From: Treponema sp. UBA1798
GTDB lineage: Bacteria > Spirochaetota > Spirochaetia > Treponematales > Treponemataceae
Direction: 5' to 3'
NCBI GenBank assembly: GCA_002319875.1
Contig: DCFS01000130.1
Span: 1 to 14,166 of the forward strand
DNA: 14,166 bases
The position numbers and the translations under genes were made by a program. Shown in pieces: positions 8,095 to 14,166 of the stretch. The notes under the pieces are model-generated. The model was given only the letters and a program-made list of their open reading frames with translations, made no database searches and had not been told where the DNA came from. How positions within the stretch are numbered: the first letter of the stretch is position 1; every line of letters starts with the position of its first letter.

Positions 8095-8149
8095 TTTAAC
8101 ACGTATCTAACTTTCATTTAATAAAAATGAAACATTTCCTGTTTAGATT
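8095..8149 (+). promoter_or_regulatory. Candidate PhoB/PhoP-type box array and -10 for pstS
   Basis: Hexamers TTTAAC (8095-8100), TCTAAC (8106-8111), TTTAAT (8117-8122) and TGAAAC (8128-8133) repeat with an exact 11-bp period and 5-base gaps. Ten bases later TAGATT (8144-8149) is a weak -10 (4 of 6). This repeats the design of the oppositely oriented array at 8003-8057. The E. coli Pho box (7-mer plus 4 bases) and the Bacillus PhoP box (TTAACA-like hexamers) have the same one-turn period. The octamer TCATTTAA is repeated perfectly at 8092-8099 and 8114-8121. An 8-bp inverted repeat TTTCATTT/AAATGAAA (8112-8119/8125-8132) overlaps the boxes. Confidence 0.55.
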
Positions 8150-8160
8150 TCCATTGACAA

Positions 8161-8196
8161 TTCAAGAGGAATAAAAACCTCGAAGAAAGTCTTGAA
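8161..8196 (+). other. Possible stem-loop in the pstS leader
   Basis: TTCAAGA (8161-8167) and TCTTGAA (8190-8196) are perfectly complementary, and an overlapping smaller stem GAGG/CCTC (8166-8169/8178-8181) would compete with it. Both lie in the predicted pstS leader, upstream of the AGGAG ribosome site at 8220-8224. A role in message stability is possible, but the stems are weak. Confidence 0.25.
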
Positions 8197-8230
8197 GATG
8201 TAAGTCATTTTTATTGTATAGGAGATGAAT

Positions 8231-9100
8231 ATGAAAAAACTTGCAAAAAATCTGCTTGGAACGCTGATGATCCTCACCGCAGGCTCTCTTGCTTTTGCAA
8301 ATGGAACAAAAGACGGAGGAAAAGTTACTACAATAACAGCATCCGGTTCTTCTGCGCTGTTTCCACTCGTAAAAGATGCTGCGGAAAAGTATAAGGTCGT
8401 AAACCCTTCTGTTTCCGTTACGGTAACTGCCGGCGGATCAGGAACAGGACTTGCGCAGGTTTCAGATGGCAGCGTTGATATCGGCAACTCGGATGTCTTT
8501 GCAGCCAGCAAACTCAGTGCGGACAAAGCAGGAGCTCTTGTGGATAACAAGGTATGTGTTATCACGATGGCACCTGTCATAAACAATGAACTGGCAAAAA
8601 CGGTCAAAAATCTTACCAAACAGCAGCTGATAGATATTTTTACCGCAAAAACAAAAAACTGGAAAGATGTCGGAGGTCCGGACGAACAGATTCTTCTTGT
8701 AACACGGCCTACGACATCAGGAACACGGGCACTGTTCAAACAGTTCGCTCTTGCCAATAATGAAGAAGCTTCCAATGCATCTCTTGAAACAGATAATTCC
8801 GGAACACTGCTTCAGACTGTATCGCAGAACAAGGGTGCCATCGGCTACCTTGCACTGTCCTATCTGGTTAATAATACAACGGTAAGTACCGTATCTATAG
8901 ACGGTGTTGCTCCCACTATGGAAAATACGTATAACGGTTCTTATCCTGTCTGGGGTTATGAACATATGTACACCAAGGGCAGCAGCAATAAGGCCGCTAA
9001 CGATTTCATCAACTATATTCTGAGCAAAGACTATGGCAAACTGATGGAAGCCCAGGGATACTGTGTAACTTCAAAAATGACCGTATCCAGAAATAACTGA
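8231..9100 (+). CDS. pstS: Phosphate ABC transporter, periplasmic phosphate-binding protein PstS
   Basis: PstS binds inorganic phosphate in the periplasm and delivers it to the PstCA permease. An ATG at 8225 is also in frame but abuts the AGGAG ribosome site (8220-8224). The ATG at 8231, six bases after it, is the likely start, giving 289 residues. Residues 1-23 form a signal peptide (basic MKKLAKN, hydrophobic core, AFA-N cleavage site) with no lipobox cysteine, so the protein should be free in the periplasm. Phosphate-binding loops of the family are visible: ASGSSALFPL (37-46), AGGSGTG (67-73), DIGNSD (83-88) and TTSGTRALF (161-169). It is followed by a strong hairpin and then pstC. The upstream region holds candidate Pho-type boxes, which fits the usual phosphate-starvation induction of pstS. 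Confidence 0.95.
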   Translation: MKKLAKNLLGTLMILTAGSLAFANGTKDGGKVTTITASGSSALFPLVKDAAEKYKVVNPSVSVTVTAGGSGTGLAQVSDGSVDIGNSDVFAASKLSADKAGALVDNKVCVITMAPVINNELAKTVKNLTKQQLIDIFTAKTKNWKDVGGPDEQILLVTRPTTSGTRALFKQFALANNEEASNASLETDNSGTLLQTVSQNKGAIGYLALSYLVNNTTVSTVSIDGVAPTMENTYNGSYPVWGYEHMYTKGSSNKAANDFINYILSKDYGKLMEAQGYCVTSKMTVSRNN

Positions 9101-9112
9101 AAATAGTGACCC

Positions 9113-9150
9113 GGGGGCGCCTTTTCAGGTGCCCCCTTTTGTCTTTTTCC
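9113..9150 (+). terminator. Strong hairpin with T tract between pstS and pstC
   Basis: GGGGGCGCC (9113-9121) pairs with GGTGCCCCC (9128-9136) in a 9-bp stem (one G-U pair) around a six-base loop, directly followed by TTTT, G, TC and TTTTT. This is a textbook intrinsic terminator 12 bases after the pstS stop. As pstC and pstA have no evident promoter of their own, it is probably a partial terminator that makes the binding protein more abundant than the permease and also protects the pstS 3' end. Confidence 0.85.
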
Positions 9151-9161
9151 GGAGGCATAAC

Positions 9162-10082
9162 TTGTACAACAGGGAAATGATTAAAAATGAATACCTTGGG
9201 AGAATGATTATTACAATCTGTGGTATTCTGGTAATCGTTCTGACCTTATCGATAGGCGTATTTCTGCTCGTGAAAGGTGCTGGAACTTTCTTAATATACA
9301 AACATTCTGTATGGGAATTCCTGTTCAGTTCAGCATGGGATCCGCAGGATACTTCCTCAGGCGGCGGTAAAGTCGGAGCCCTTATCTATATAGCAGGATC
9401 ATTGCTGACTTGCGGACTGGCACTCCTGATTGCAGCACCGTTCAGTTTTGCAGGAGCTATCTTTATGACTGAAATAGCTCCCAAAACAGGATTACGTCTT
9501 TTTCGTCCTGCGGTTGAAATATTCGTTGGAATTCCTTCCGTTGTATATGGATGGATAGGACTTACCATACTGGTGCCATTTATCAAAAACCTTTTCAACC
9601 TGCCGCACGGCTTTACCGTACTTTCAGCTTCTCTTGTGCTTGCAGTAATGATTTTTCCAACGATAACGACTGTATCTGCTGACGCAATCCGCAGCGTTCC
9701 GCAGGAATACCGTGATGGTGCCTATGCTCTGGGGATGACACGCTGGGAAGTTATTAAGGGTATTGTAATTCCTGCAGCAAAAGGAGGAATCATGACAGCC
9801 ATCGTTCTCGGACTTTCAAGAGCGTTCGGTGAAGCGCTTGCCGTAGCCATGGTTATAGGAAAAACTAAAGCGTTTCCCAGATCCATTCTCAGTCCGACAA
9901 ACACAATTACAACAGCAATTGCATCGGATATGGGCGGGGCCATGGAAGGCGGAGAATACAATACAGCACTCTGGACAATGGCCATACTGCTGTATCTGCT
10001 GTCCCTGTTTTTTATTTACGCTATCCATAAAATCGCAAATCAAACCAGTGAAGGAAATAACAAATGTCGAAAGACTATCTGA
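9162..10082 (+). CDS. pstC: Phosphate ABC transporter permease PstC
   Basis: PstC is one of the two membrane subunits that form the phosphate channel. The frame opens at a GTG (9129) inside the terminator hairpin, with no ribosome site. The best start is TTG at 9162, preceded by GGAGG (9151-9155) at a six-base spacing, giving 306 residues; an ATG at 9177 is a fallback. The first helix spans about residues 15-38, then a periplasmic loop with W and G-rich SSGGGK, then five helices. The EAA loop that docks to the ATPase is clear (EYRDGAYALGMTRWEVIKGIVIPAA, about 182-206), as is the conserved SRAFGEALAVAMVIG segment after it, where residues needed for phosphate transport map in E. coli PstC. The gene overlaps pstA by 19 bases, so the two are translationally coupled. 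Confidence 0.93.
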   Translation: MYNREMIKNEYLGRMIITICGILVIVLTLSIGVFLLVKGAGTFLIYKHSVWEFLFSSAWDPQDTSSGGGKVGALIYIAGSLLTCGLALLIAAPFSFAGAIFMTEIAPKTGLRLFRPAVEIFVGIPSVVYGWIGLTILVPFIKNLFNLPHGFTVLSASLVLAVMIFPTITTVSADAIRSVPQEYRDGAYALGMTRWEVIKGIVIPAAKGGIMTAIVLGLSRAFGEALAVAMVIGKTKAFPRSILSPTNTITTAIASDMGGAMEGGEYNTALWTMAILLYLLSLFFIYAIHKIANQTSEGNNKCRKTI

Positions 10083-10942
10083 AAATAGAAAAAGCAGAAG
10101 ACAAAGCTATGACTGTTCTGTTTTACCTCGTGGGAGGCTTCTTTCTCCTGCTTCTTTTTTGTCTGGTCGCTTATATTCTTGTAAAAGGATTTACCAATTT
10201 TTCGCCAGTACTGTTTTCATTCTCGGAAAAAGGTATCGGAAACCAGTTTTTCAATACCGTATATCTTGTAGCCTTGTCACTGATCATCAGTACGCCGCTC
10301 GGAACGGCGACAGGAATTTATATGGTGGAATATGCCGGTAATGGTAAAATAACACGATTTCTGGAAATGTGTATTGAAACGCTTTCTTCATTACCGTCTA
10401 TTGTCGTCGGTCTGTTCGGATATCTTGTTTTTATTCTTATGACACATGCCAGATGGAATCTGATCGCCGGAGCCCTGTCCGTATCTATTTTAAGTCTTCC
10501 GCTCATTGCAACTACGACGGTAGATGCATTCAAAGCGCTTCCTGAAAATTACAAGGAAGGAAGTTTCGCTCTGGGAGCTACGCACTGGCAGACAATATTG
10601 CATGTACTGTTACCTGCGGCAATTCCCAGAATTATTACCGGTATCATTCTTGCAGCCGGACGCGGATTCGGAGAAGCTGCTGCGCTGCTGTATACAGCCG
10701 GCATGAGTACGGATATCAACTGGTCAAACTGGAATATTTTTTCGGGGACATGCCCTCTGAATCCTTTCCGGCCCGGGGAGACGCTCGCACTCCATATATG
10801 GGGAGCCCGTACAGAGGCACTTGCTCCCAATGCAGCCCAGATCGCAGATTTCTCTTCTGCAATACTGATAATAATAGTATTTTCTTTCAGCATCATCTCA
10901 AGATTCATCAGCGGAAGGATCAGCCGGAAAATGGCTCAATAG
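10064..10942 (+). CDS. pstA: Phosphate ABC transporter permease PstA
   Basis: PstA is the second channel subunit of the Pst importer. It has 292 residues with about six helices, starting with a hydrophobic segment at 16-41. The EAA loop lies at about 162-188 (NYKEGSFALGATHWQTILHVLLPAA), followed by the family motif GRGFGEAAALLYTAG (199-213); the Arg in this region is needed for transport in E. coli PstA. The start ATG lies inside the end of pstC, with an AAGGAA ribosome site about eight bases upstream. In most bacteria pstB (ATPase) and then phoU follow immediately; here the next gene, 111 bases on, is a GGDEF protein with its own promoter. The ATPase must therefore be encoded elsewhere for this importer to work. 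Confidence 0.95.
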   Translation: MSKDYLKIEKAEDKAMTVLFYLVGGFFLLLLFCLVAYILVKGFTNFSPVLFSFSEKGIGNQFFNTVYLVALSLIISTPLGTATGIYMVEYAGNGKITRFLEMCIETLSSLPSIVVGLFGYLVFILMTHARWNLIAGALSVSILSLPLIATTTVDAFKALPENYKEGSFALGATHWQTILHVLLPAAIPRIITGIILAAGRGFGEAAALLYTAGMSTDINWSNWNIFSGTCPLNPFRPGETLALHIWGARTEALAPNAAQIADFSSAILIIIVFSFSIISRFISGRISRKMAQ

Positions 10943-10990
10943 CAGTACAGTGATATTGCCTGACCGGGATCTGACAAAGTAAAGAAATTA

Positions 10991-11019
10991 TCGACAATTT
11001 CTAAAAACAGTGTTATTAT
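10991..11019 (+). promoter_or_regulatory. Sigma-70-type promoter of the PAS-GGDEF gene
   Basis: TCGACA (10991-10996) and TATTAT (11014-11019) are separated by exactly 17 bases; each matches the consensus at 5 of 6 positions. The predicted leader is about 28 bases and includes AGG (11045-11047) six bases before the ATG at 11054. This indicates that the GGDEF gene can be expressed independently of the pst genes. Confidence 0.6.
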
Positions 11020-11053
11020 AGAGTAATACTACGTAGGGTCTGTCAGGCATGCT

Positions 11054-12889
11054 ATGAATTACCCGCCTACAGCAGGCAGTCGTTGGATAATGGAACCATT
11101 GCATGACAGGAAAAAAAATATTCTGGCCGTCGTATCGTCCTTCTCTATTGTTATCCCGTCAGGAGTTATCCTATACAGCTTCTGGAAAAATAATCACATG
11201 CTCCTCTACAATTCTATGGGAATATGCTGTGGCGTTATTTCCATCTGCATATTCTTACTGACGAATATCTGTGCTGATAAAGAAAAAAATGTTTATTCAA
11301 TACTGGGATCAGGTTATCTGATCGCCGGAATACTCGATTTTCTGTATACACTTTCCGACAGGGACATAAGCGGAATCCGGATATATGCCAGTTATGCAGA
11401 AGCTGTTTCAATTCTTTTTTTTCTTGTATACATGAAACGTTCCATCAATTTTTTCAGACCAGCGGGAACTGTATATTTTTTCTGCCTGACCGCAGTCACA
11501 TCCGCTGTAGTATATGCGCAATTTAACACAGATATCTTTACAAACCGTGGGGTGCTATATGCGGCAGGAAAACTGGCCGGATATACGGTATGTATCCTGT
11601 TTGTCATAGCATTACTGCTCATAAAATTTAAAAGCCCCGTTACAGGACGAAAGCTTTCTTTCTGGTTCTCCCTATCCCTCAGTACAGCTGTTTTTAGTGA
11701 ATTATGTTTTATACTATATAAAGATCCATCCGGAATTATAGCTAAAGCCGGTTTTCTGTCAAAAATTCCTTCCTTGTATTTCATGTACAAATCCGTTTTT
11801 ATTGAAAATATTCTGAATCAAAAGGCGTCTGCTCTAAGGGAACTGAACAATAAGATAGAAGAAATACGTCTGCTGAATGAAAAACTCGGCGAATGCGAAA
11901 GGACACATAAATCAATTTCCAGAGAACTGGACATGATTATAGACAATATACCCGGGCTGGTATTTTATAAGGACAGGCATAACCGGTATACTAAAGTCAA
12001 TAAATATCTGACGGATATATACAAAAAAACAAAACAGGAACTTGAAGGAAAGAGTCTGTTCGCCCTTTATTCCAGGAGCGATGCCGAAAATTACTACGAA
12101 GACGATCTGCAGGTTATCAATTCGGGAACCGCAAAGCTTAACATTGAAGAACGGTGGATGACAAAAACCGGTCCAAGATGGATAAATGTCAATAAGATAC
12201 CGTTTGTCAATGCTGACGGCGAAATACAAGGTGTCATCGGCCTGGCAATGGACATTACTGACAAAAAAAAATATGAAGAAAAAATCCTGAAACTGCTGGC
12301 AGAACTTGAAATAGAAAAAACAGCAGCGCTCAAATCTTCATTTACGGATGGCCTGACAGGGATTTATAACCGCAGGTATTTTAATGAAGTACTTTCAAGG
12401 GCAATCGCAGCAGCCCGGCGTAAAAAACATATGCTGTCTATCGTTATGATCGATATCGATTACTTTAAGAATTACAATGATCTCTTCGGACATGTCGCCG
12501 GTGACGAATGCCTGAAGAAAGTGGCTGGAGCCTTACAAGCCGCAGCCTGCAGAGCGACGGATACACTTGCCAGATACGGTGGTGAAGAATTTGCCGTGAT
12601 ACTGGAGGATACTGATAAAAAAGGAGCGCTGATTCTGGCCAGAAAAATGAAAAAATCCGTATATGCCCTTCATCTACGGCACCCGAAATCCCGGTGTTCC
12701 ACTTTCGTAACGATAAGTATCGGAGTTACCACCGTTACCGATGCCATTGCAGGAAAGGAAGACGACCTTATCAATCTTGCGGATACGGCCCTGTATAAGG
12801 CAAAAGAAAACGGCCGGAACAGAATCGAATTCTGCAGACCGGAAAGCGTCATTGATATTCACCGTCCCGGCAAAACAGTCATGCCGTAA
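11054..12889 (+). CDS. Membrane diguanylate cyclase with MASE3-like, PAS and GGDEF domains
   Basis: This 611-residue protein should make cyclic di-GMP from two GTP. Residues about 24-250 form a multi-helix membrane sensor resembling MASE3 (including AGILDFLYTLSDRD at 91-104). A charged coiled coil follows (about 252-290), then a PAS domain (about 291-408, from MIIDNIPGLVFYKD to GVIGLAMDITDKKKYEE), and a GGDEF domain (about 428-592). The catalytic domain looks intact: DGLTGIYNRRYF, the metal ligands in MIDIDYFK (D467), NDLFGHVAGD, and GGEEF (509-513). RATD (500-503), five residues before the signature, is a proper inhibitory site for product feedback. It has its own promoter after pstA and is convergent with the next gene, with 43 bases between stops. 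An A9 run lies at 12263-12271. The sensed signal is unknown. Confidence 0.92.
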   Translation: MNYPPTAGSRWIMEPLHDRKKNILAVVSSFSIVIPSGVILYSFWKNNHMLLYNSMGICCGVISICIFLLTNICADKEKNVYSILGSGYLIAGILDFLYTLSDRDISGIRIYASYAEAVSILFFLVYMKRSINFFRPAGTVYFFCLTAVTSAVVYAQFNTDIFTNRGVLYAAGKLAGYTVCILFVIALLLIKFKSPVTGRKLSFWFSLSLSTAVFSELCFILYKDPSGIIAKAGFLSKIPSLYFMYKSVFIENILNQKASALRELNNKIEEIRLLNEKLGECERTHKSISRELDMIIDNIPGLVFYKDRHNRYTKVNKYLTDIYKKTKQELEGKSLFALYSRSDAENYYEDDLQVINSGTAKLNIEERWMTKTGPRWINVNKIPFVNADGEIQGVIGLAMDITDKKKYEEKILKLLAELEIEKTAALKSSFTDGLTGIYNRRYFNEVLSRAIAAARRKKHMLSIVMIDIDYFKNYNDLFGHVAGDECLKKVAGALQAAACRATDTLARYGGEEFAVILEDTDKKGALILARKMKKSVYALHLRHPKSRCSTFVTISIGVTTVTDAIAGKEDDLINLADTALYKAKENGRNRIEFCRPESVIDIHRPGKTVMP

Positions 12890-12932
12890 CGTCTTTACTG
12901 GTTCTGATTCTTAAGCCGGCCGTAAACGGCAC

Positions 12933-14063
12933 CTATACCATTATAATTTCAAATCCGTTCCGACCGCTTTTTTTCACGGCATACAGCGCTTTATCGGAAT
13001 ATTCCATCATAGTTTCCAGTAAAGTGTCATGTTGATTATTGCATGCCACCCCTATACTGGCAGTAACGCATATCTGCGTCCTGCAATAATCAACATGAAG
13101 ATCTTCTATTCCCTTCCGGATACGGTCAGCGATCATCGCTGCATCCGGCCGGCTGGTATCCGGCAGATATACGATGAACTCTTCTCCTCCATATCTGGCA
13201 AGAATATCGTGAGAACGTAATAAGGACGAAATAGTACCGGCTACGGCAATAAGTACTTTATCGCCCCCAAGATGACCGTATACATCATTAATACGTTTGA
13301 AATAATCCAGATCTATAATAAAAAAAGCATCGTGCAGATGTACTTTCCCCGGGACCCTTGAATAAAACCAGCGTCTGTTTCCGATGCCCGTAAGCATATC
13401 GATTTCCGAAGCCTGCTTCAATTTTATTTCAACACGCTCTTTTACCAGTGCGAAAATAAAAATAGTAATCATAAATACGCAGATTATCTGGATATAAAAA
13501 CCTCTGGCAATTATCTGAGTATAATCAGCGCAGACAATAATACCGATTCCGGCAAATAAAAACACTGACGCACTGACCAGAATACTGAGTCCCAGCCATT
13601 TGCGCGAAGTCAAAGGCTCTGAAGATGTCTTTCCGAATATTTCACAGGCAGCTGCAAATAATAAAACAGAATCAGTCATGTGGAAAAAAACATATCTGTT
13701 CCGGGCGATACGCCAAAAATTCAGGGAAAAACCGGCAGCAAGTATAAGAACGACGAATATAAAAAAGACACTCAGGAATGTCCTGTGCCTGCTATAATTC
13801 AGAAAATTAATTCCGATATAAAAGATACCATAACCGGCTACACCTGCAAGAAGGCTTAAAAAAGACCATGCTCCCGAATGAGAAAAATATTTTTCGCAAA
13901 CACCGGTAAACAGGAATCCTGTTCCTATTTCAAAAAAAGCTATGAACAGCAGAAATAAACCATCCCGCTCCAGTGACCTCAATCGTAAATACAAGAAACA
14001 GAGAGAACCGGCAAACAACGCCGTAATATACAAATTTAGTACCGTTACGATATCGAGAAACAT
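12933..14063 (-). CDS. Membrane diguanylate cyclase (GGDEF)
   Basis: This 376-residue protein has six or seven membrane helices over residues about 5-206, with no recognisable named sensor domain, joined by a short linker (VKERVEIKLKQASEID) to a GGDEF domain (about 220-374). The active site appears intact: DMLTGIGNRRWF, metal ligand D251 in IDLDYFK, INDVYGHLGGD, and GGEEF (292-296). The inhibitory site RSHD (283-286) is present. It is expected to synthesise c-di-GMP at the inner membrane. The ATG at 14063 lacks a good ribosome site (only TTAAG) and sits very close to a predicted promoter. It is convergent with the PAS-GGDEF gene. The membrane part resembles no family I can name with confidence. 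Confidence 0.9.
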   Translation of the reverse strand: MFLDIVTVLNLYITALFAGSLCFLYLRLRSLERDGLFLLFIAFFEIGTGFLFTGVCEKYFSHSGAWSFLSLLAGVAGYGIFYIGINFLNYSRHRTFLSVFFIFVVLILAAGFSLNFWRIARNRYVFFHMTDSVLLFAAACEIFGKTSSEPLTSRKWLGLSILVSASVFLFAGIGIIVCADYTQIIARGFYIQIICVFMITIFIFALVKERVEIKLKQASEIDMLTGIGNRRWFYSRVPGKVHLHDAFFIIDLDYFKRINDVYGHLGGDKVLIAVAGTISSLLRSHDILARYGGEEFIVYLPDTSRPDAAMIADRIRKGIEDLHVDYCRTQICVTASIGVACNNQHDTLLETMMEYSDKALYAVKKSGRNGFEIIMV

Positions 14064-14071
14064 TTTTTCTT

Positions 14072-14100
14072 AAAGTACTATGTTAACCGGAAACTGTCAA
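14072..14100 (-). promoter_or_regulatory. Putative promoter of the second intact GGDEF gene
   Basis: On the minus strand a perfect -35 TTGACA (14100-14095) is followed after 17 bases by TACTTT (14077-14072), a poor -10 (3 of 6). Only eight bases separate this -10 from the ATG at 14063, so transcription would begin at or next to the start codon. If the -10 is wrong, the true promoter lies further upstream, possibly outside the window. Confidence 0.35.
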
Positions 14101-14166
14101 TCGGGAAATATTGGTCATATTCCCCCTGATAATGCAACTCATTTTCGTATTTCCGGGTCTAATAAG

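Noticed and set aside
8154..8182. TTGACA at 8154-8159 as the -35 of pstS
   Set aside because: The hexamer is perfect, but at 16-18 bases downstream there is only aacctcg-type sequence with no -10 resemblance. The hexamer array with TAGATT fits better.
8225..8230. ATG at 8225 as the pstS start
   Set aside because: It directly abuts AGGAG, leaving no spacing; ATG 8231 is six bases away and begins a normal MKK signal peptide.
8143..8775. A 210-codon open frame on the minus strand opposite pstS
   Set aside because: It lies over the strongly supported pstS gene and its leader, its protein is low-complexity S/A/T-rich, and no ribosome site or family match is visible. It is a shadow of pstS codon use.
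9129..9161. GTG at 9129 as the pstC start
   Set aside because: It lies inside the intrinsic terminator stem with no ribosome site, whereas TTG 9162 has GGAGG at ideal spacing.
12915..12930. GCCG/CGGC hairpin between the two convergent GGDEF genes as a shared terminator
   Set aside because: The 4-5 bp stem has a very tight loop and no T tract in either direction; too weak to call.

Overview
The window looks like chromosomal DNA of a Treponema-like spirochete. This is an inference from gene content and style: a chemoreceptor whose signalling tip reads AHAGSAGRGFSVVADEIR, a 7TMR-DISM-type membrane GGDEF protein, an exported WG-repeat protein, moderate G+C with A/T-rich promoters, and two likely TTG starts. 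No rRNA, tRNA, insertion sequence, phage gene or CRISPR array is visible. Assignment below genus level is not possible from this sequence.

Layout from left to right. (1) Positions 1-2236, + strand: the 3' end of an unrecognised acidic protein, then an exported protein with an SH3b-like domain and WG repeats; the two are probably cotranscribed. (2) Positions 2300-7952, - strand: a 7TMR-DISM-like membrane protein with a degenerate GGDEF domain, a MATE-family exporter, and a dCache-HAMP-MCP chemoreceptor, separated by gaps of about 180-205 bases that hold promoter-like sequences. (3) Positions 7953-8230: a divergent control region. (4) Positions 8231-10942, + strand: pstS, pstC and pstA, encoding the binding protein and both permease subunits of a high-affinity phosphate ABC importer, with a strong hairpin between pstS and pstC. 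The usual next genes, pstB (ATPase) and phoU, are absent. (5) Positions 11054-12889, + strand: a MASE3-like/PAS/GGDEF protein with its own promoter. (6) Positions 12933-14063, - strand: a second membrane protein with an intact GGDEF domain, convergent with the first.

The main discovery is in the chemoreceptor/pstS intergenic region. Two arrays of hexamers of the form TTTAAC/TCTAAC/TGAAAC, spaced exactly 11 bp, face in opposite directions. Each has four positions and each is followed 10 bp later by a -10-like hexamer. This matches the helical-phase direct-repeat architecture of PhoB/PhoP-family (OmpR class) operators. It suggests that the chemoreceptor and the phosphate transporter are induced together, which would couple phosphate starvation to chemotaxis.

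The rest of the window is rich in signalling: three GGDEF proteins and no recognisable EAL or HD-GYP phosphodiesterase. Two have intact GGEEF active sites and RxxD inhibitory sites. The third has lost key catalytic residues but keeps RxxD, so it may be a c-di-GMP receptor rather than a synthase.
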